A stretch of 64,000 nucleotides of DNA from Devosia sp. (GTDB lineage Bacteria; Pseudomonadota; Alphaproteobacteria; Rhizobiales; Devosiaceae), in NCBI GenBank assembly GCA_028290665.1, contig JAQGJK010000012.1, positions 1 to 64,000 on the forward strand. The letters are read 5' to 3'. Position 1 is the stretch's first letter. The number at the start of each line of letters is the position of its first letter. Both the position numbers and the translations under genes were made by a program. Under the pieces are notes generated by a model. It did not search any database. It was not told the DNA's origin and saw only the letters and a program-made list of their open reading frames with translations. Shown in pieces: positions 45,172-53,990 of the stretch.

Positions 45172-45810
45172 TTACTGTACGGCGCTTAGCTCACCGCACC
45201 AGTCGATCTGGTTAGGCGTGTAGTTTGGAATGCTGCCGTCGATTTCGCCGAGGCGGTGGAAGTAGGCCGTCTGGACGTCGTCGACGGTGAGGTTGGCGAC
45301 GACGGGGCTGCAGCCGCGGGCGAGTTGGTAGGCTTCGTCGTCGATGTCGCCGAGGCGGGTGCCTTCGCCGTCGACGATCTGGCTGGTGATCGAGATGACC
45401 TTGCCGGAGGCGTCGAAATAGAGGCGACCCTGGCGGGCGATGGCCGGGCCGGTTTCGCCGCCATCGGCCATGTTGGGCGAGACCATCTCGGTGAAAATAT
45501 ACGCCAGCGTGCCATCGAGCCGGTAGCATGAGGTGGTGGCTTCACTGGCGATGGCGTCGATAAGGACATCGATGAGGACCACTGAGGGGGTGTCGGTGTC
45601 ACGGCGGTCGTACCATTGGAAGTTGTCCACGTAGCCATTGTAGAAATCGTGGCGCCAGCCGATCCAATAGCTGGCCGGATCGGCGACGATCTCGGCGCAC
45701 TGGTCATAAAGCGCATCGATTTTTGCAATGGCGGCATCGTCCGCGGCATTGGCGGGGTGGACAGCGAGGCCAAGGACGAGGCCAAGGGCGGGGAGGAGTT
45801 TGAGGGTCAA
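45172..45810 (-). CDS. Hypothetical exported protein
   Basis: This 212-residue protein has a signal peptide (TLKLLPALGLVLGLAVHP, then ANA). The mature part is acidic and has four cysteines (DQC, TSC, RGC, DWC) that could form two disulfides. I recognise no family. A TTG start at 45810 is preferred because AGGA lies about 8 bases upstream and the signal peptide starts cleanly. The frame continues upstream to 45930 without conserved features. Confidence 0.65.
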   Translation of the reverse strand: MTLKLLPALGLVLGLAVHPANAADDAAIAKIDALYDQCAEIVADPASYWIGWRHDFYNGYVDNFQWYDRRDTDTPSVVLIDVLIDAIASEATTSCYRLDGTLAYIFTEMVSPNMADGGETGPAIARQGRLYFDASGKVISITSQIVDGEGTRLGDIDDEAYQLARGCSPVVANLTVDDVQTAYFHRLGEIDGSIPNYTPNQIDWCGELSAVQ

Positions 45811-45923
45811 GCGACTGGTCCTGTAAAGCAGGCTGGAAATAGGGGCGCAGAGTAATCGGCTATCGAGGCTCCGGAGGCACAGGCTGTGCCAGTTTCGCCG
45901 GAGATTTTCCAGCCCGACCGGGG

Positions 45924-45960
45924 TTGACAAGCCTCCATCGTGTGTTACATGACTAGCACA
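45924..45960 (+). promoter_or_regulatory. Promoter and GntR/YtrA-type operator for the ABC operon
   Basis: TTGACA (45924-45929) and TACATG (45946-45951) form a -35/-10 pair with a 16-base spacer. A 20-base imperfect palindrome at 45941-45960 (TGTGnTA-N6-TAnCACA) covers the -10 box and start point. It lies just before the GntR gene, as expected of an autorepressor site. Confidence 0.65.
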
Positions 45961-45976
45961 CTAGAACGGTATCGAG

Positions 45977-46342
45977 ATGGATGAATTTCACCAAAACCAG
46001 CCGATCTTTCTGCAAATCCGGCAACGACTGGTGGAGATGATCCTCGCCGGTACGGCGCATGAAGGTGATGCGCTGCCGTCGGTCCGGCAGATCTCGGCGG
46101 ATATGTCAGTCAATCCGCTGACGGTGACGCGGGCCTTCGATGCTCTCGTCGAAATTGGCGTAGTGGAAAAACGGCGGGGGCTTGGGATGTTCGTGATCGA
46201 CGGGGCGCGGGCGACGCTGCTCGCCTATGAGCGCGAGGTGTTCCTCAAGGAAGACTGGCCGCGAATCGCGGCAAGAATCAAGGCGCTGGGGCTCGATCTC
46301 AAGGCACTCGCCTCCAATGACAACGAGGGACAGCGGTCATGA
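45977..46342 (+). CDS. GntR-family regulator, YtrA/YhcF type
   Basis: This 121-residue repressor has a winged helix-turn-helix (PSVRQISADMSVNPLTVTRA, then GVVEKRRGLGMFV) and only a short C-terminal dimerisation segment. That is the mark of the YtrA subfamily. These proteins usually repress their own operon, which encodes an ABC transporter; here the ATPase gene overlaps the stop (ATGA). The inducing signal is often a cell-wall or membrane stress, but nothing here shows which. Confidence 0.92.
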   Translation: MDEFHQNQPIFLQIRQRLVEMILAGTAHEGDALPSVRQISADMSVNPLTVTRAFDALVEIGVVEKRRGLGMFVIDGARATLLAYEREVFLKEDWPRIAARIKALGLDLKALASNDNEGQRS

Positions 46343-47226
46343 GCGACGCGATCATCGAGGCGCGCGGCCTCCGCAAAAAATTCGGCAATCGCGAGATCCT
46401 GCACGGGCTCGATTTCATTATTCCAGCAGGCCGCATCTACGGGCTGATCGGGCACAATGGCGCCGGCAAGACCACGACGCTGAATGCCATTCTCGGGCTG
46501 ACCGATTGCGAGGGCACCATCAGGGTGCTCGGCGAAGACCCGTTCCAACAGCGCGCCCGGTTGATGGAAAATGTCGCCTTCATCTCCGACGTCGCCTCCC
46601 TGCCCCGGTTTTTGCGGGTGCGGGAATTGTTTGCGCTGTTGAGCAACATCCATCCGAAATTCGATCAGGCCAAGGCCCGCTCCTATCTCGAGGGGACCGA
46701 CATCAAGCTGGAGGCCAAGGTCAAGCACCTGTCCAAGGGCATGGTGGCGCAATTGCACCTCGCCGTAGTGCTGGCGATCGACGCCAAGCTGCTGGTGCTG
46801 GATGAGCCGACGCTCGGGCTCGATATTTCCTACCGCAAGCGCTTTTACCGGCGGCTGCTCGAGGATTACATGACCGAGGAGCGGACACTGCTGATTACCA
46901 CCCATCAGGTGGACGAGATCGAGTTCATGCTCAGCGACATCATGTTCATCCGCGACGGCGATTTGATCCTCCATATGCAGATGGAAAGCGTCGCGACCAA
47001 ATACAGCCAGTTGCTGATTACCGATCCGACCGCCATCGAGTCGGCGCGCGGCTTCAAGCCGGTGTTCGAGGAAACTCGTTTCGGCCAGACGGTAATGGTG
47101 TTCGACGGCGCGCCGCGCGAGGCGATTGCGCCCTACGGCACGGTCTCGACGCCGAGCCTGTCGGATTTGTTCGTAGCGCTGATGCAGCGCCCGACCTCCT
47201 ATAGCGAGACGGGAGCAGCCCGATGA
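46339..47226 (+). CDS. ABC transporter ATP-binding protein, YtrB-like
   Basis: This 295-residue ATPase has Walker A GHNGAGKTTT, Walker B LLVLDEPTLGLDI and the His switch TTHQVDEIE. The signature is LSKGMVAQLHLA, where the usual LSGGQ is LSKGM, a known variant in this subfamily. It overlaps both neighbours by 4 bases, so the three proteins are made together. Confidence 0.92.
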   Translation: MSDAIIEARGLRKKFGNREILHGLDFIIPAGRIYGLIGHNGAGKTTTLNAILGLTDCEGTIRVLGEDPFQQRARLMENVAFISDVASLPRFLRVRELFALLSNIHPKFDQAKARSYLEGTDIKLEAKVKHLSKGMVAQLHLAVVLAIDAKLLVLDEPTLGLDISYRKRFYRRLLEDYMTEERTLLITTHQVDEIEFMLSDIMFIRDGDLILHMQMESVATKYSQLLITDPTAIESARGFKPVFEETRFGQTVMVFDGAPREAIAPYGTVSTPSLSDLFVALMQRPTSYSETGAAR

Positions 47227-48182
47227 CGGCGTTCCTGGCGCTGATGAAGCGCGAATATCTCGAGCACAAGGGGCCGTTCCTTTATGCGCCGATCCTGATT
47301 TTTGGGATCCTGATCCTGACAGTGGTGGTGGTGTTCCTGACCGGCAGCAGCCGGATCACCGGGTGGCTCGACATGTCGCGCAATCTTGGGTCGCTGGCCA
47401 ATGGCGTGCTGACGGTGGGCGGCGAGAGCACCGAGCAGGTGACGACGATCTTTGGCACCGTTTTCAGCATCGGCTTTGGCGGGCTGGCGTATCTGTGGTG
47501 GCTGTTTTTGCTCGGGGCGCTATTCTTTTACTGTGCCGACGCATTCAACGCCGACCGCCGCAACAATGCGATGCTGTTCTGGAAATCCATGCCGCAGAGC
47601 GATTTCACCATCCTCGCCAGCAAGCTGGCGACGGCGGTGACGCTGTTTCCAGCAATGATCTTCGTCGCCGCGATGGCGACGGGCCTGCTGGTGTTCATCG
47701 CGCTGGTGCTGGCGCTGCAATTGCAGGGTTCAGTGTTCGCCATTCTGCCGGGAGCGCTTGGCAATTACCTGCAGTTCGTCGCGGCTACCGCGTTGTTTTA
47801 TGCGCTTGGGCTGCTGTGGTACCTGCCGTTCTTTGCCTGGGTCGGGTTGCTGTCGACGATCGTCGGACGCTGGTCGATCCCGCTGGCCTTCCTGATCCCG
47901 GCGCTGGTGGTGCTGCTCGAAAATCTGTTGCTCGACGATTCAGGACCAGAGGGCGGCCAGGTGCTGAATTTCCTGTGGCACCGTGCCGATTTCGGCGCCG
48001 GTCGGGAAGAGATGCTGCCGCTGGTGATCGGGCCGCAGGGGCCGATCAAGTTCGAGGCGATGCAGTTCATCGGGCTGCTGCTGGCCCGAGTCGATTGGGT
48101 GCAGATGGCCGGCGGTGTGCTGTTCGCGCTGATCGCCCTGGTCGTGGCGAGCGCCTATCGGAAGCGCGTGCTGGCAGGCTAG
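47223..48182 (+). CDS. ABC-2 type permease of the YtrA-controlled transporter
   Basis: This 319-residue membrane protein has about six helices and a periplasmic region after the first (GSSRITGWLDMSRNLG). The cytosolic segment DAFNADRRNNAMLFWKSMPQ is typical of ABC-2 permeases paired with YtrB-like ATPases. The cargo is unknown. It is the last gene of the three-gene operon. Confidence 0.88.
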   Translation: MTAFLALMKREYLEHKGPFLYAPILIFGILILTVVVVFLTGSSRITGWLDMSRNLGSLANGVLTVGGESTEQVTTIFGTVFSIGFGGLAYLWWLFLLGALFFYCADAFNADRRNNAMLFWKSMPQSDFTILASKLATAVTLFPAMIFVAAMATGLLVFIALVLALQLQGSVFAILPGALGNYLQFVAATALFYALGLLWYLPFFAWVGLLSTIVGRWSIPLAFLIPALVVLLENLLLDDSGPEGGQVLNFLWHRADFGAGREEMLPLVIGPQGPIKFEAMQFIGLLLARVDWVQMAGGVLFALIALVVASAYRKRVLAG

Positions 48183-48225
48183 TGCCGTCGTTCAACCAGT
48201 TCCCTGTGTCACCCGTCGTGACCCC

Positions 48226-48269
48226 GTGAGGAGCAGCAGCGCTTCGTTAAGGAGGCCGCTGCTCTTCAC
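48226..48269. terminator. Possible bidirectional terminator between permease and pncB
   Basis: GTGAGGAGCAGC (48226-48237) pairs with GCTGCTCTTCAC (48258-48269) with one G-U pair and a 20-base loop. It lies between convergent genes and its right arm covers the pncB stop codon. Confidence 0.45.
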
Positions 48270-49570
48270 ACTCTAACGCCAAGACGAACCATGTCGGCGT
48301 CGCCGAACAGCTTCAGGTAGCGAGCGATTTCGGCGGGAGTGCCGGTGGCCTTGTTGGGATTGTCCGAGAGCTTGACCGCCGGTCGGCCATTGGCTTCGGA
48401 CACCTTGCAGACCAGCGAAATGGCATCGAGACCGGTCGTCGGCACGGGGGAGCAGCCCTCGAAATCATTGGTGAGGTTGGTGCCCCAGCCGAAGGCCATG
48501 CGCACGCGGCCGCGGAAGTGCCGATAGGTTTCCTCGATGGAATCGACGTCGAGACCATCGGAAAAGATCAGCAGTTTTTCGCGTGGGTCCTTGCCCTTCG
48601 CCTGCCACCACTCGATGATTTTTTCGCCGCCTTCGATCGGTGGAGCACTATCGGGGCGGAAGCCGGTCCAGTCGGCGACCCAATCGGGCGCATCGCGGAG
48701 GAACGCGGTGGTGCCGAACGCATCGGGCAGCACGATCAGCAGATTGCCGCCGTAATAGGTGCGCCAGTCCTCGAGCACGGCGTAAGGCGCGGCGCGAAGT
48801 TGGGACTCGGTGGTGGCAAGCGCCGCCAGCACCATCGGCAGTTCATGGGCATTGGTGCCGAGCGCTTCGAGGTCGGTATCCATGGCGAGCAGGACGTTGG
48901 AAGTGCCGGTGAAGGCTGTGCCGATGCCTTCCTTCAGCGCCTCGACGCACCAGCGTTGCCACAGGAATGAGTGGCGGCGGCGGGTGCCGAAATCCGAGAT
49001 CGACAGGTCGGGCAGGCGTTTCAGGCGCTCGACCTTGCTCCACATCTTGGCTTTGGCGCGGGCATAGAGCACATCGAGTTCAAAGCGCCCGAGGTCTTTC
49101 AGCGCAGCCCGGCTACGCAGTTCGTTGATGATGGCGAGGGCGGGAATTTCCCACATCGTCGTCAGCATCCAGGGGCCGTGGAACGTCAGCTCGAACTGGC
49201 CATCGCGGCGGACGAGTTCATAGTCCGGCAGGCGAAAATCGGCGAGCCAGGCGAGGAATTCGGGCGCGAAAATCTGCGTCGAGCCATAGAAGGTGTTACC
49301 GGCGAGCCAGATCATCTCCTTTTTGCTCATGCGGAGCGTGCGGGCGTGGTCAAGCTGCGCGCGGAGTTCGCCTTCGTCGATCTGGTCGGCCAGCCGCACC
49401 GTGTGCTTGCGGTTGATCAGCGAAAAAGTGGCGTCGACCTTGGGGTAGAGCCCCCAGATCATCTGCAGCATCAGCAATTTGTAGAAATCGGTATCGAGCA
49501 GGCTGCGGACGATCGGATCGAGTTTCCAGGCGTGATTGTAGACACGCCGTGCAAGGTCGGTAGTGGCCAT
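48266..49570 (-). CDS. pncB: Nicotinate phosphoribosyltransferase
   Basis: PncB converts nicotinate to its mononucleotide in the NAD salvage pathway. The 434-residue protein has [16 protein letters not shown] at the start, the [12 protein letters not shown] loop and [19 protein letters not shown]. The phosphate-site segments [17 protein letters not shown] and [11 protein letters not shown] are also present. All are typical of the bacterial enzyme. It stands alone, convergent with the ABC operon. Confidence 0.95.
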   Translation of the reverse strand: MATTDLARRVYNHAWKLDPIVRSLLDTDFYKLLMLQMIWGLYPKVDATFSLINRKHTVRLADQIDEGELRAQLDHARTLRMSKKEMIWLAGNTFYGSTQIFAPEFLAWLADFRLPDYELVRRDGQFELTFHGPWMLTTMWEIPALAIINELRSRAALKDLGRFELDVLYARAKAKMWSKVERLKRLPDLSISDFGTRRRHSFLWQRWCVEALKEGIGTAFTGTSNVLLAMDTDLEALGTNAHELPMVLAALATTESQLRAAPYAVLEDWRTYYGGNLLIVLPDAFGTTAFLRDAPDWVADWTGFRPDSAPPIEGGEKIIEWWQAKGKDPREKLLIFSDGLDVDSIEETYRHFRGRVRMAFGWGTNLTNDFEGCSPVPTTGLDAISLVCKVSEANGRPAVKLSDNPNKATGTPAEIARYLKLFGDADMVRLGVRV

Positions 49571-49733
49571 ATCGGGTACCCGTTTCCGGGAGCCTCTTTA
49601 CAGGACAAAGCCGGTCACCGACCAGCCCCCCGATGGGTCGCGCCGGCGGTTGCGGAAATCTGCTTTTCGCCGTGATCATTCGTGATATTGGAGGACATGA
49701 GGCGCGGGATGGCGATCCCGGAAGGAACAGACG

Positions 49734-50210
49734 ATGGCGGATATTCTCGACTATTGCGAAGGCATGGCAGAAGTCAGCTTCGAGCCGGGCGCGATGCTGA
49801 TCGAAGAGGGCGTACCCACCCGGAAGCTCTATGTGCTGATCGAAGGCGAGGTCGATGTCATCCGGCGCGACCAGCAGGTAACCCATATCGACGAGCCGGG
49901 TTCGATCTTCGGGGAGATGGGCGTGCTGCTCGACATGCCGCCAAGCGCCACGGTGCAGGCGCTGGCCGAGGTCAAGGCCTATGTCATCGACGATGCACTG
50001 ACGTTTCTGAGCTCACGCTCGGAGATATCGCTGCATCTGGCGACGCTGCTGGCGCGGCGGCTGTATTACACGACGTCGTACCTCGTCGACCTGCAGGAGC
50101 AGGCGGCGGGCAAGCGCGAAGACCTCGATTTGATCGACAAGATCCTCGCGACGCTGACGCAGCGGCCCGGCGCCAAGAAGAAAAAGCCCGCGGCGCCGGC
50201 GAAGGTTTAG
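49734..50210 (+). CDS. Stand-alone cyclic-nucleotide-binding-fold protein
   Basis: This 158-residue protein has a Crp-like beta-barrel (PGAMLIEEGVPTRKLYVLIE, then GSIFGEMGVLLD). A helix follows, then a Lys/Ala-rich tail (PGAKKKKPAAPAK). There is no DNA-binding domain. The phosphate-binding cassette has the Glu of FGEMG, but the normally conserved Arg is replaced (MPPSATV where PRSATV is expected), so nucleotide binding is uncertain. It lies upstream of a FecR protein and an adenylate cyclase on the same strand and could be their receptor or adaptor. That link is inference. Confidence 0.83.
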   Translation: MADILDYCEGMAEVSFEPGAMLIEEGVPTRKLYVLIEGEVDVIRRDQQVTHIDEPGSIFGEMGVLLDMPPSATVQALAEVKAYVIDDALTFLSSRSEISLHLATLLARRLYYTTSYLVDLQEQAAGKREDLDLIDKILATLTQRPGAKKKKPAAPAKV

Positions 50211-50293
50211 CGTAGCGCCGGCGACACACTGCGGCTGAGACGGTCGTCCAATCGATCACGCGGCATTGACGGCGGCGTTACCAGAGCTTCCTA

Positions 50294-50353
50294 ATGGCCG
50301 TTAATACTTTGACGTGCCGTTGCGGCGACTGCGGGCGCGAATGCGCCTGCTGA
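50294..50353 (+). other. Cys-rich 19-codon micro-ORF upstream of the FecR gene
   Basis: ATG at 50294 opens MAVNTLTCRCGDCGRECAC and stops at 50351-50353, 16 bases before the FecR gene. Five of its 19 residues are Cys. There is no clear ribosome site. It is noted only as a possible leader. Confidence 0.2.
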
Positions 50354-50369
50354 CTTTGGGGCCAAAGTT

Positions 50370-51227
50370 ATGCTGAAGATCATTTCCGCGTTGACAATAG
50401 CAATGCTGCTCGCTGTGCCGCTGCCGGCATTTGCGGCTGGCGAAGGGACAGCGGTTGGCGTCGATCCCGATGCATTGGCCAATCTCGGCACCGTCGACCG
50501 GATCTTGACGGTCGGGGCGGATGTGTCGGTCGGCGAGCGGATCGTCACCGGGCCGGCGGGCAAGGTGCAGATAGTGTTTGCCGACCAGACCAAGCTGGTG
50601 GTCGGCCCCGGCTCGGCACTGCTGATCGAGGATTACCTGCTGCGAGGCGACGACAGCGTCGACAAGGTGACGATCAACGCCTTGGCCGGGACGTTCCGCT
50701 TCGTTACCGGCAACGGCCCCAAGGACGCGTATGCGATCAAGACGCCGAACGGGACCATCGGGGTGCGCGGCACGGCGTTCGACCTTAATATCAGCGAGGC
50801 CTATGGTACGTTGCTGCTGCTGCTCTCGGGAGCCGTAGACATCTGCGACCCGACCGGCGTCTGCGTCGCGGTCGACGATAGGTGCGCCGTTTCAGCGTCG
50901 CTCGGTGGCCAGACGGCGGTACTTGGCAGCGGCGATCGCGCGGCTGTGCTGGCGGGGTTTCCATTTTCCAAATACCCCTCGCTGTTGCTGGGCGACTTCC
51001 GCATCAACGGTGCGCAGGGCTGTATCGTCCCCCAGGAACATGAGGTGTCGAATCTCAGTCAGATGACCGATTCCAGCGAAAACTCCGAAGTCAGGGACCC
51101 GGATGACGGGGACGGCGATGGTGACGGGAACGGCGACGGCGACGGCGAGGGGAATGGCGATGGTGGCGACAATGGCCAGCATGCTACCAACCCGATCTGT
51201 TACTTCTTTGGCTGGATGTTCCCGTAA
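50370..51227 (+). CDS. FecR-domain exported protein with acidic Asp-Gly tail
   Basis: This 285-residue protein has a signal peptide (MLLAVPLPAFA). A FecR domain follows with ERIVTGPAGKVQIVFADQTK and TPNGTIGVRGTAFDLN. Four cysteines lie in the middle, and near the C-terminus there is a run DDGDGDGDGNGDGDGEGN. FecR domains sit in the periplasm and pass signals to partners. The Asp-Gly run looks like a calcium-binding or flexible linker. The CHASE2 cyclase gene starts 32 bases downstream, a pairing seen in other alphaproteobacteria, so they probably form a sensing unit. Confidence 0.85.
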   Translation: MLKIISALTIAMLLAVPLPAFAAGEGTAVGVDPDALANLGTVDRILTVGADVSVGERIVTGPAGKVQIVFADQTKLVVGPGSALLIEDYLLRGDDSVDKVTINALAGTFRFVTGNGPKDAYAIKTPNGTIGVRGTAFDLNISEAYGTLLLLLSGAVDICDPTGVCVAVDDRCAVSASLGGQTAVLGSGDRAAVLAGFPFSKYPSLLLGDFRINGAQGCIVPQEHEVSNLSQMTDSSENSEVRDPDDGDGDGDGNGDGDGEGNGDGGDNGQHATNPICYFFGWMFP

Positions 51228-51259
51228 CGACCCCACTGCCGCGCCGCCGGAGCTTTCGC

Positions 51260-53392
51260 GTGCGACCGCGACGGCTGGTCGTCAGCAGTCTTGGGCTCGC
51301 GATGGTCATCGGGTTGGTGTTGCTACGCGCCGCCGATCCATTTCCGGTGCAGGCGGCGCGTGAAGCATCGTTCGACCTATTCCAGCGCATCGAGCCCCGC
51401 GCTGCGGGGGATTTTCCAGTGCGGATCGTCGATATCGACGAGGCCTCGCTCGCCGAGATCGGCCAATGGCCGTGGCCGCGCGATGTATTTGCGACGCTGA
51501 CCGACCGGCTGGCGGCGCTGGGCGCGGCGGTGATCAGCTATGACGTGCTTTTCGCCGAGCCCGACCGGCTATCGCCCTCACGGCTGGCCGGAAACGTCGC
51601 GACTGGTGGAGCGCCGCTCGCCGATTATGACGCAATCCTTGCCACGGCCTTGGGGCAAGCACCGACAGTGCTGGGCTTTGCCCGAGCGCCGGACGCGGCG
51701 ACACTGCCATCGGCGTCGAAGGCCAGCTTCGCCATCAGCGGCGAGGACCCGACGGCGGCAATCCCCCAACTCGGGGGCGCGGCCCTGCCCCTGCCGGTGC
51801 TAAGCGAGGCCGCGGCAGGACTTGGCGCCATCAGCCTCCACGCCGTCGATTCCATCGGCGTGGTGCGGCGGTTGCCGTTGATCTGGGCTTCCGGAGCAAC
51901 GCTGTACCCATCGCTGGCGCTCGAGTCGCTGCGCGTGGCGCTCGGCATCGGTACGGTGGTGGTGCTGGGCGAGACGGCCGGCGCGGGGTTTGTCGAGGGC
52001 TTGCGGATCGGCGATTTCACCGTGCCGACGACGGCGACGGGGGACCTTTGGCTGTATTACCGGCGGCCCGACGCGACGCTGTATATCTCCGCCCGCGACG
52101 TACTCGGGGCTAACTGGCAGGCACTGGCGCCGCGGATTGCCGGGCAGATCGTGCTGGTCGGCGCATCGGCGAGCGGCCTCAACGATCTGCGCGGTACGCC
52201 GCTCGGGATCAACGTACCGGGCGTGTCCATCCACGCGCAGGCACTCGAGCAGATTATCTCGGGCGATTTCCTGGTCCGTGCCGATTGGGTGGGCGGGCTC
52301 GAAATCGTCGCTGCGGCGATCATCGGGATCGGCCTCGTGGTCGTTGTCCAGGCAGCCGGCCCGCTGTTCGGCATTGGGTTCGGGCTGACCATGCTGGCGG
52401 CGGTGACCGGGTTTTCGTGGTTCATGTTTTCCGATCGGGGCGTGCTGATCGACCCTGGATTCCCGTTGTTTTCGACGGTTATGACCTATCTCGGCATGGT
52501 GTTCCTGCGCTTCGTCACTACCGATGCCGACAAGCGAAAACTGCGGCACGCCTTCGCCCATTACGTCGCGCCGTCGCTGCTGACCGAGATCGAGAACAGC
52601 GGCGAGCAGTTGAAGCTTGGCGGCGAGGTCCGGGAACTGACCATCATGTTCGCCGACATGCGGGGCTTCACCGCGGCGAGCGAAAGCATGGGACCGGCGG
52701 AATTGGTTGCCATGCTCAACACCTTGTTCGGGGCGCTCGGGGCGGAGGTGACGGCGGAAAAGGGCACCATCGACAAGTTCATCGGCGACGCCATCATGGC
52801 GTTCTGGAATGCGCCGGTCGACGTTGTTGCGCATCCGGATAAAGCCTGCCGAGCGGCACTGGCGATGCGCGCGGCGGTCAAACGTCTCAACGCGGAGAAC
52901 GCCTTCGGACCGACACACCCGGCGATCGGTATCGGCCTCGCGACCGGGGATGCGCTGGTCGGCAATATGGGGCTCGAAACGCGGTTCGATTATTCCTGCG
53001 TCGGGCTATCGGTGAACCTCGCGTCGCGCGTCGAGGGGGCGACCAAGCAGATCGGCTACGATATCGCGGTAAGCGAGGCGACGCGGCTCGGGGCGCCGAC
53101 GCTGGCCTTCCTCGAAGCCGGGTCGGTGTCGCTCAAGGGACTGAGTGCGCCGACGCCGATCCATATCCTCGTCGGCGACCAGACTGTCGCGGCGAGTGCG
53201 GCGTTCCTCGCGCTCAAGGCCCGGCACGAAATCGCGGTGACCAAACTCCGGGCGGGCAAACACGCAACCGCAGAGTTGCGCTCGGCGGTAAGGCTAGCGG
53301 CCGCGGTCGATCCGGCATTGCTGCGGTTTTACGACTGCATCGCCGAGCGGCGGTTCGATTTCGCCACGGAACCGCTGACCGTTCCCGCTTGA
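51260..53392 (+). CDS. CHASE2-domain class III adenylate/guanylate cyclase
   Basis: This 710-residue membrane cyclase has one N-terminal helix (LVVSSLGLAMVIGLVLL) and a periplasmic CHASE2 sensor (about residues 30-340: VRIVDIDEASLAEIGQWPWP). Three closely spaced helices and a cytoplasmic cyclase domain follow. The catalytic Asp residues are in FADMRGFT and KFIGDAIMAFW, with Lys in TIDKF and the Asn/Arg pair in VNLASRVEG, so it should be active. The Lys and nearby residues favour ATP. The start is a GTG at 51260. The FecR gene is immediately upstream. Confidence 0.93.
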   Translation: MRPRRLVVSSLGLAMVIGLVLLRAADPFPVQAAREASFDLFQRIEPRAAGDFPVRIVDIDEASLAEIGQWPWPRDVFATLTDRLAALGAAVISYDVLFAEPDRLSPSRLAGNVATGGAPLADYDAILATALGQAPTVLGFARAPDAATLPSASKASFAISGEDPTAAIPQLGGAALPLPVLSEAAAGLGAISLHAVDSIGVVRRLPLIWASGATLYPSLALESLRVALGIGTVVVLGETAGAGFVEGLRIGDFTVPTTATGDLWLYYRRPDATLYISARDVLGANWQALAPRIAGQIVLVGASASGLNDLRGTPLGINVPGVSIHAQALEQIISGDFLVRADWVGGLEIVAAAIIGIGLVVVVQAAGPLFGIGFGLTMLAAVTGFSWFMFSDRGVLIDPGFPLFSTVMTYLGMVFLRFVTTDADKRKLRHAFAHYVAPSLLTEIENSGEQLKLGGEVRELTIMFADMRGFTAASESMGPAELVAMLNTLFGALGAEVTAEKGTIDKFIGDAIMAFWNAPVDVVAHPDKACRAALAMRAAVKRLNAENAFGPTHPAIGIGLATGDALVGNMGLETRFDYSCVGLSVNLASRVEGATKQIGYDIAVSEATRLGAPTLAFLEAGSVSLKGLSAPTPIHILVGDQTVAASAAFLALKARHEIAVTKLRAGKHATAELRSAVRLAAAVDPALLRFYDCIAERRFDFATEPLTVPA

Positions 53393-53394
53393 AC

Positions 53395-53907
53395 CTACCA
53401 AGTGGCCGTCGGCTCGGCGCCAGCAAACACCTCGGCGACGCGGCGGCGGGTGCCGGAGGTCGACTGGTCCGGCAAGGCATCGATGTTGAACCAGCCGGCC
53501 TCGGCGATCTCGTAGTTGGGGGCGAAGTCGCGGAGCTTTTCGAAATCGCGGCAGAGGTAGAGCGCGACGTGGTCGCGGTTGGTCGCCGCCGAAAGGTTCT
53601 GGTAAAATCCGAACAGCTTGGGGCGGCCGATGACGCGGTAGCCGGTTTCCTCATCGACTTCGCGGGCAGCGCTGAGTTCGGCGGTTTCACCGGGCTCGAT
53701 GCCCCCGCCGGGCAATTGCCAGCCGGGCATGTAGGTGTGGCGGATCAGGAAAATCCGGTTGCCGTCGATCAGCATGGCGCGAACGCCAAGCGTCATGCGG
53801 CGGCGCATGCCGACGGCGAACAGGAAGGTCCGGGCCTTGATGCGCTGCCAGCGCGTCAGTTCATCGAGGGGATTGCCATTATTGGCGGGCAGCGGAGACT
53901 TCTGCAT
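53395..53907 (-). CDS. Nudix hydrolase
   Basis: This 170-residue protein has a complete Nudix box, GGGIEPGETAELSAAREVDE followed by ETGY, with the catalytic Glu residues. It also has PGWQLPGGG. The substrate is a nucleoside-diphosphate derivative of unknown type. ATG 53907 starts MQKSPLPANN; the longer frame to 53979 would run into the divergent gene. It ends 2 bases after the cyclase gene, convergent with it. Confidence 0.9.
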   Translation of the reverse strand: MQKSPLPANNGNPLDELTRWQRIKARTFLFAVGMRRRMTLGVRAMLIDGNRIFLIRHTYMPGWQLPGGGIEPGETAELSAAREVDEETGYRVIGRPKLFGFYQNLSAATNRDHVALYLCRDFEKLRDFAPNYEIAEAGWFNIDALPDQSTSGTRRRVAEVFAGAEPTATW

Positions 53908-53990
53908 GCTGTTGAACACCCGGTGTTTATCGCTGGTCGCCGCGAATGAGCCATTTTCTTGCCACGCCCGACGTGGCAATAACCGGCCCG

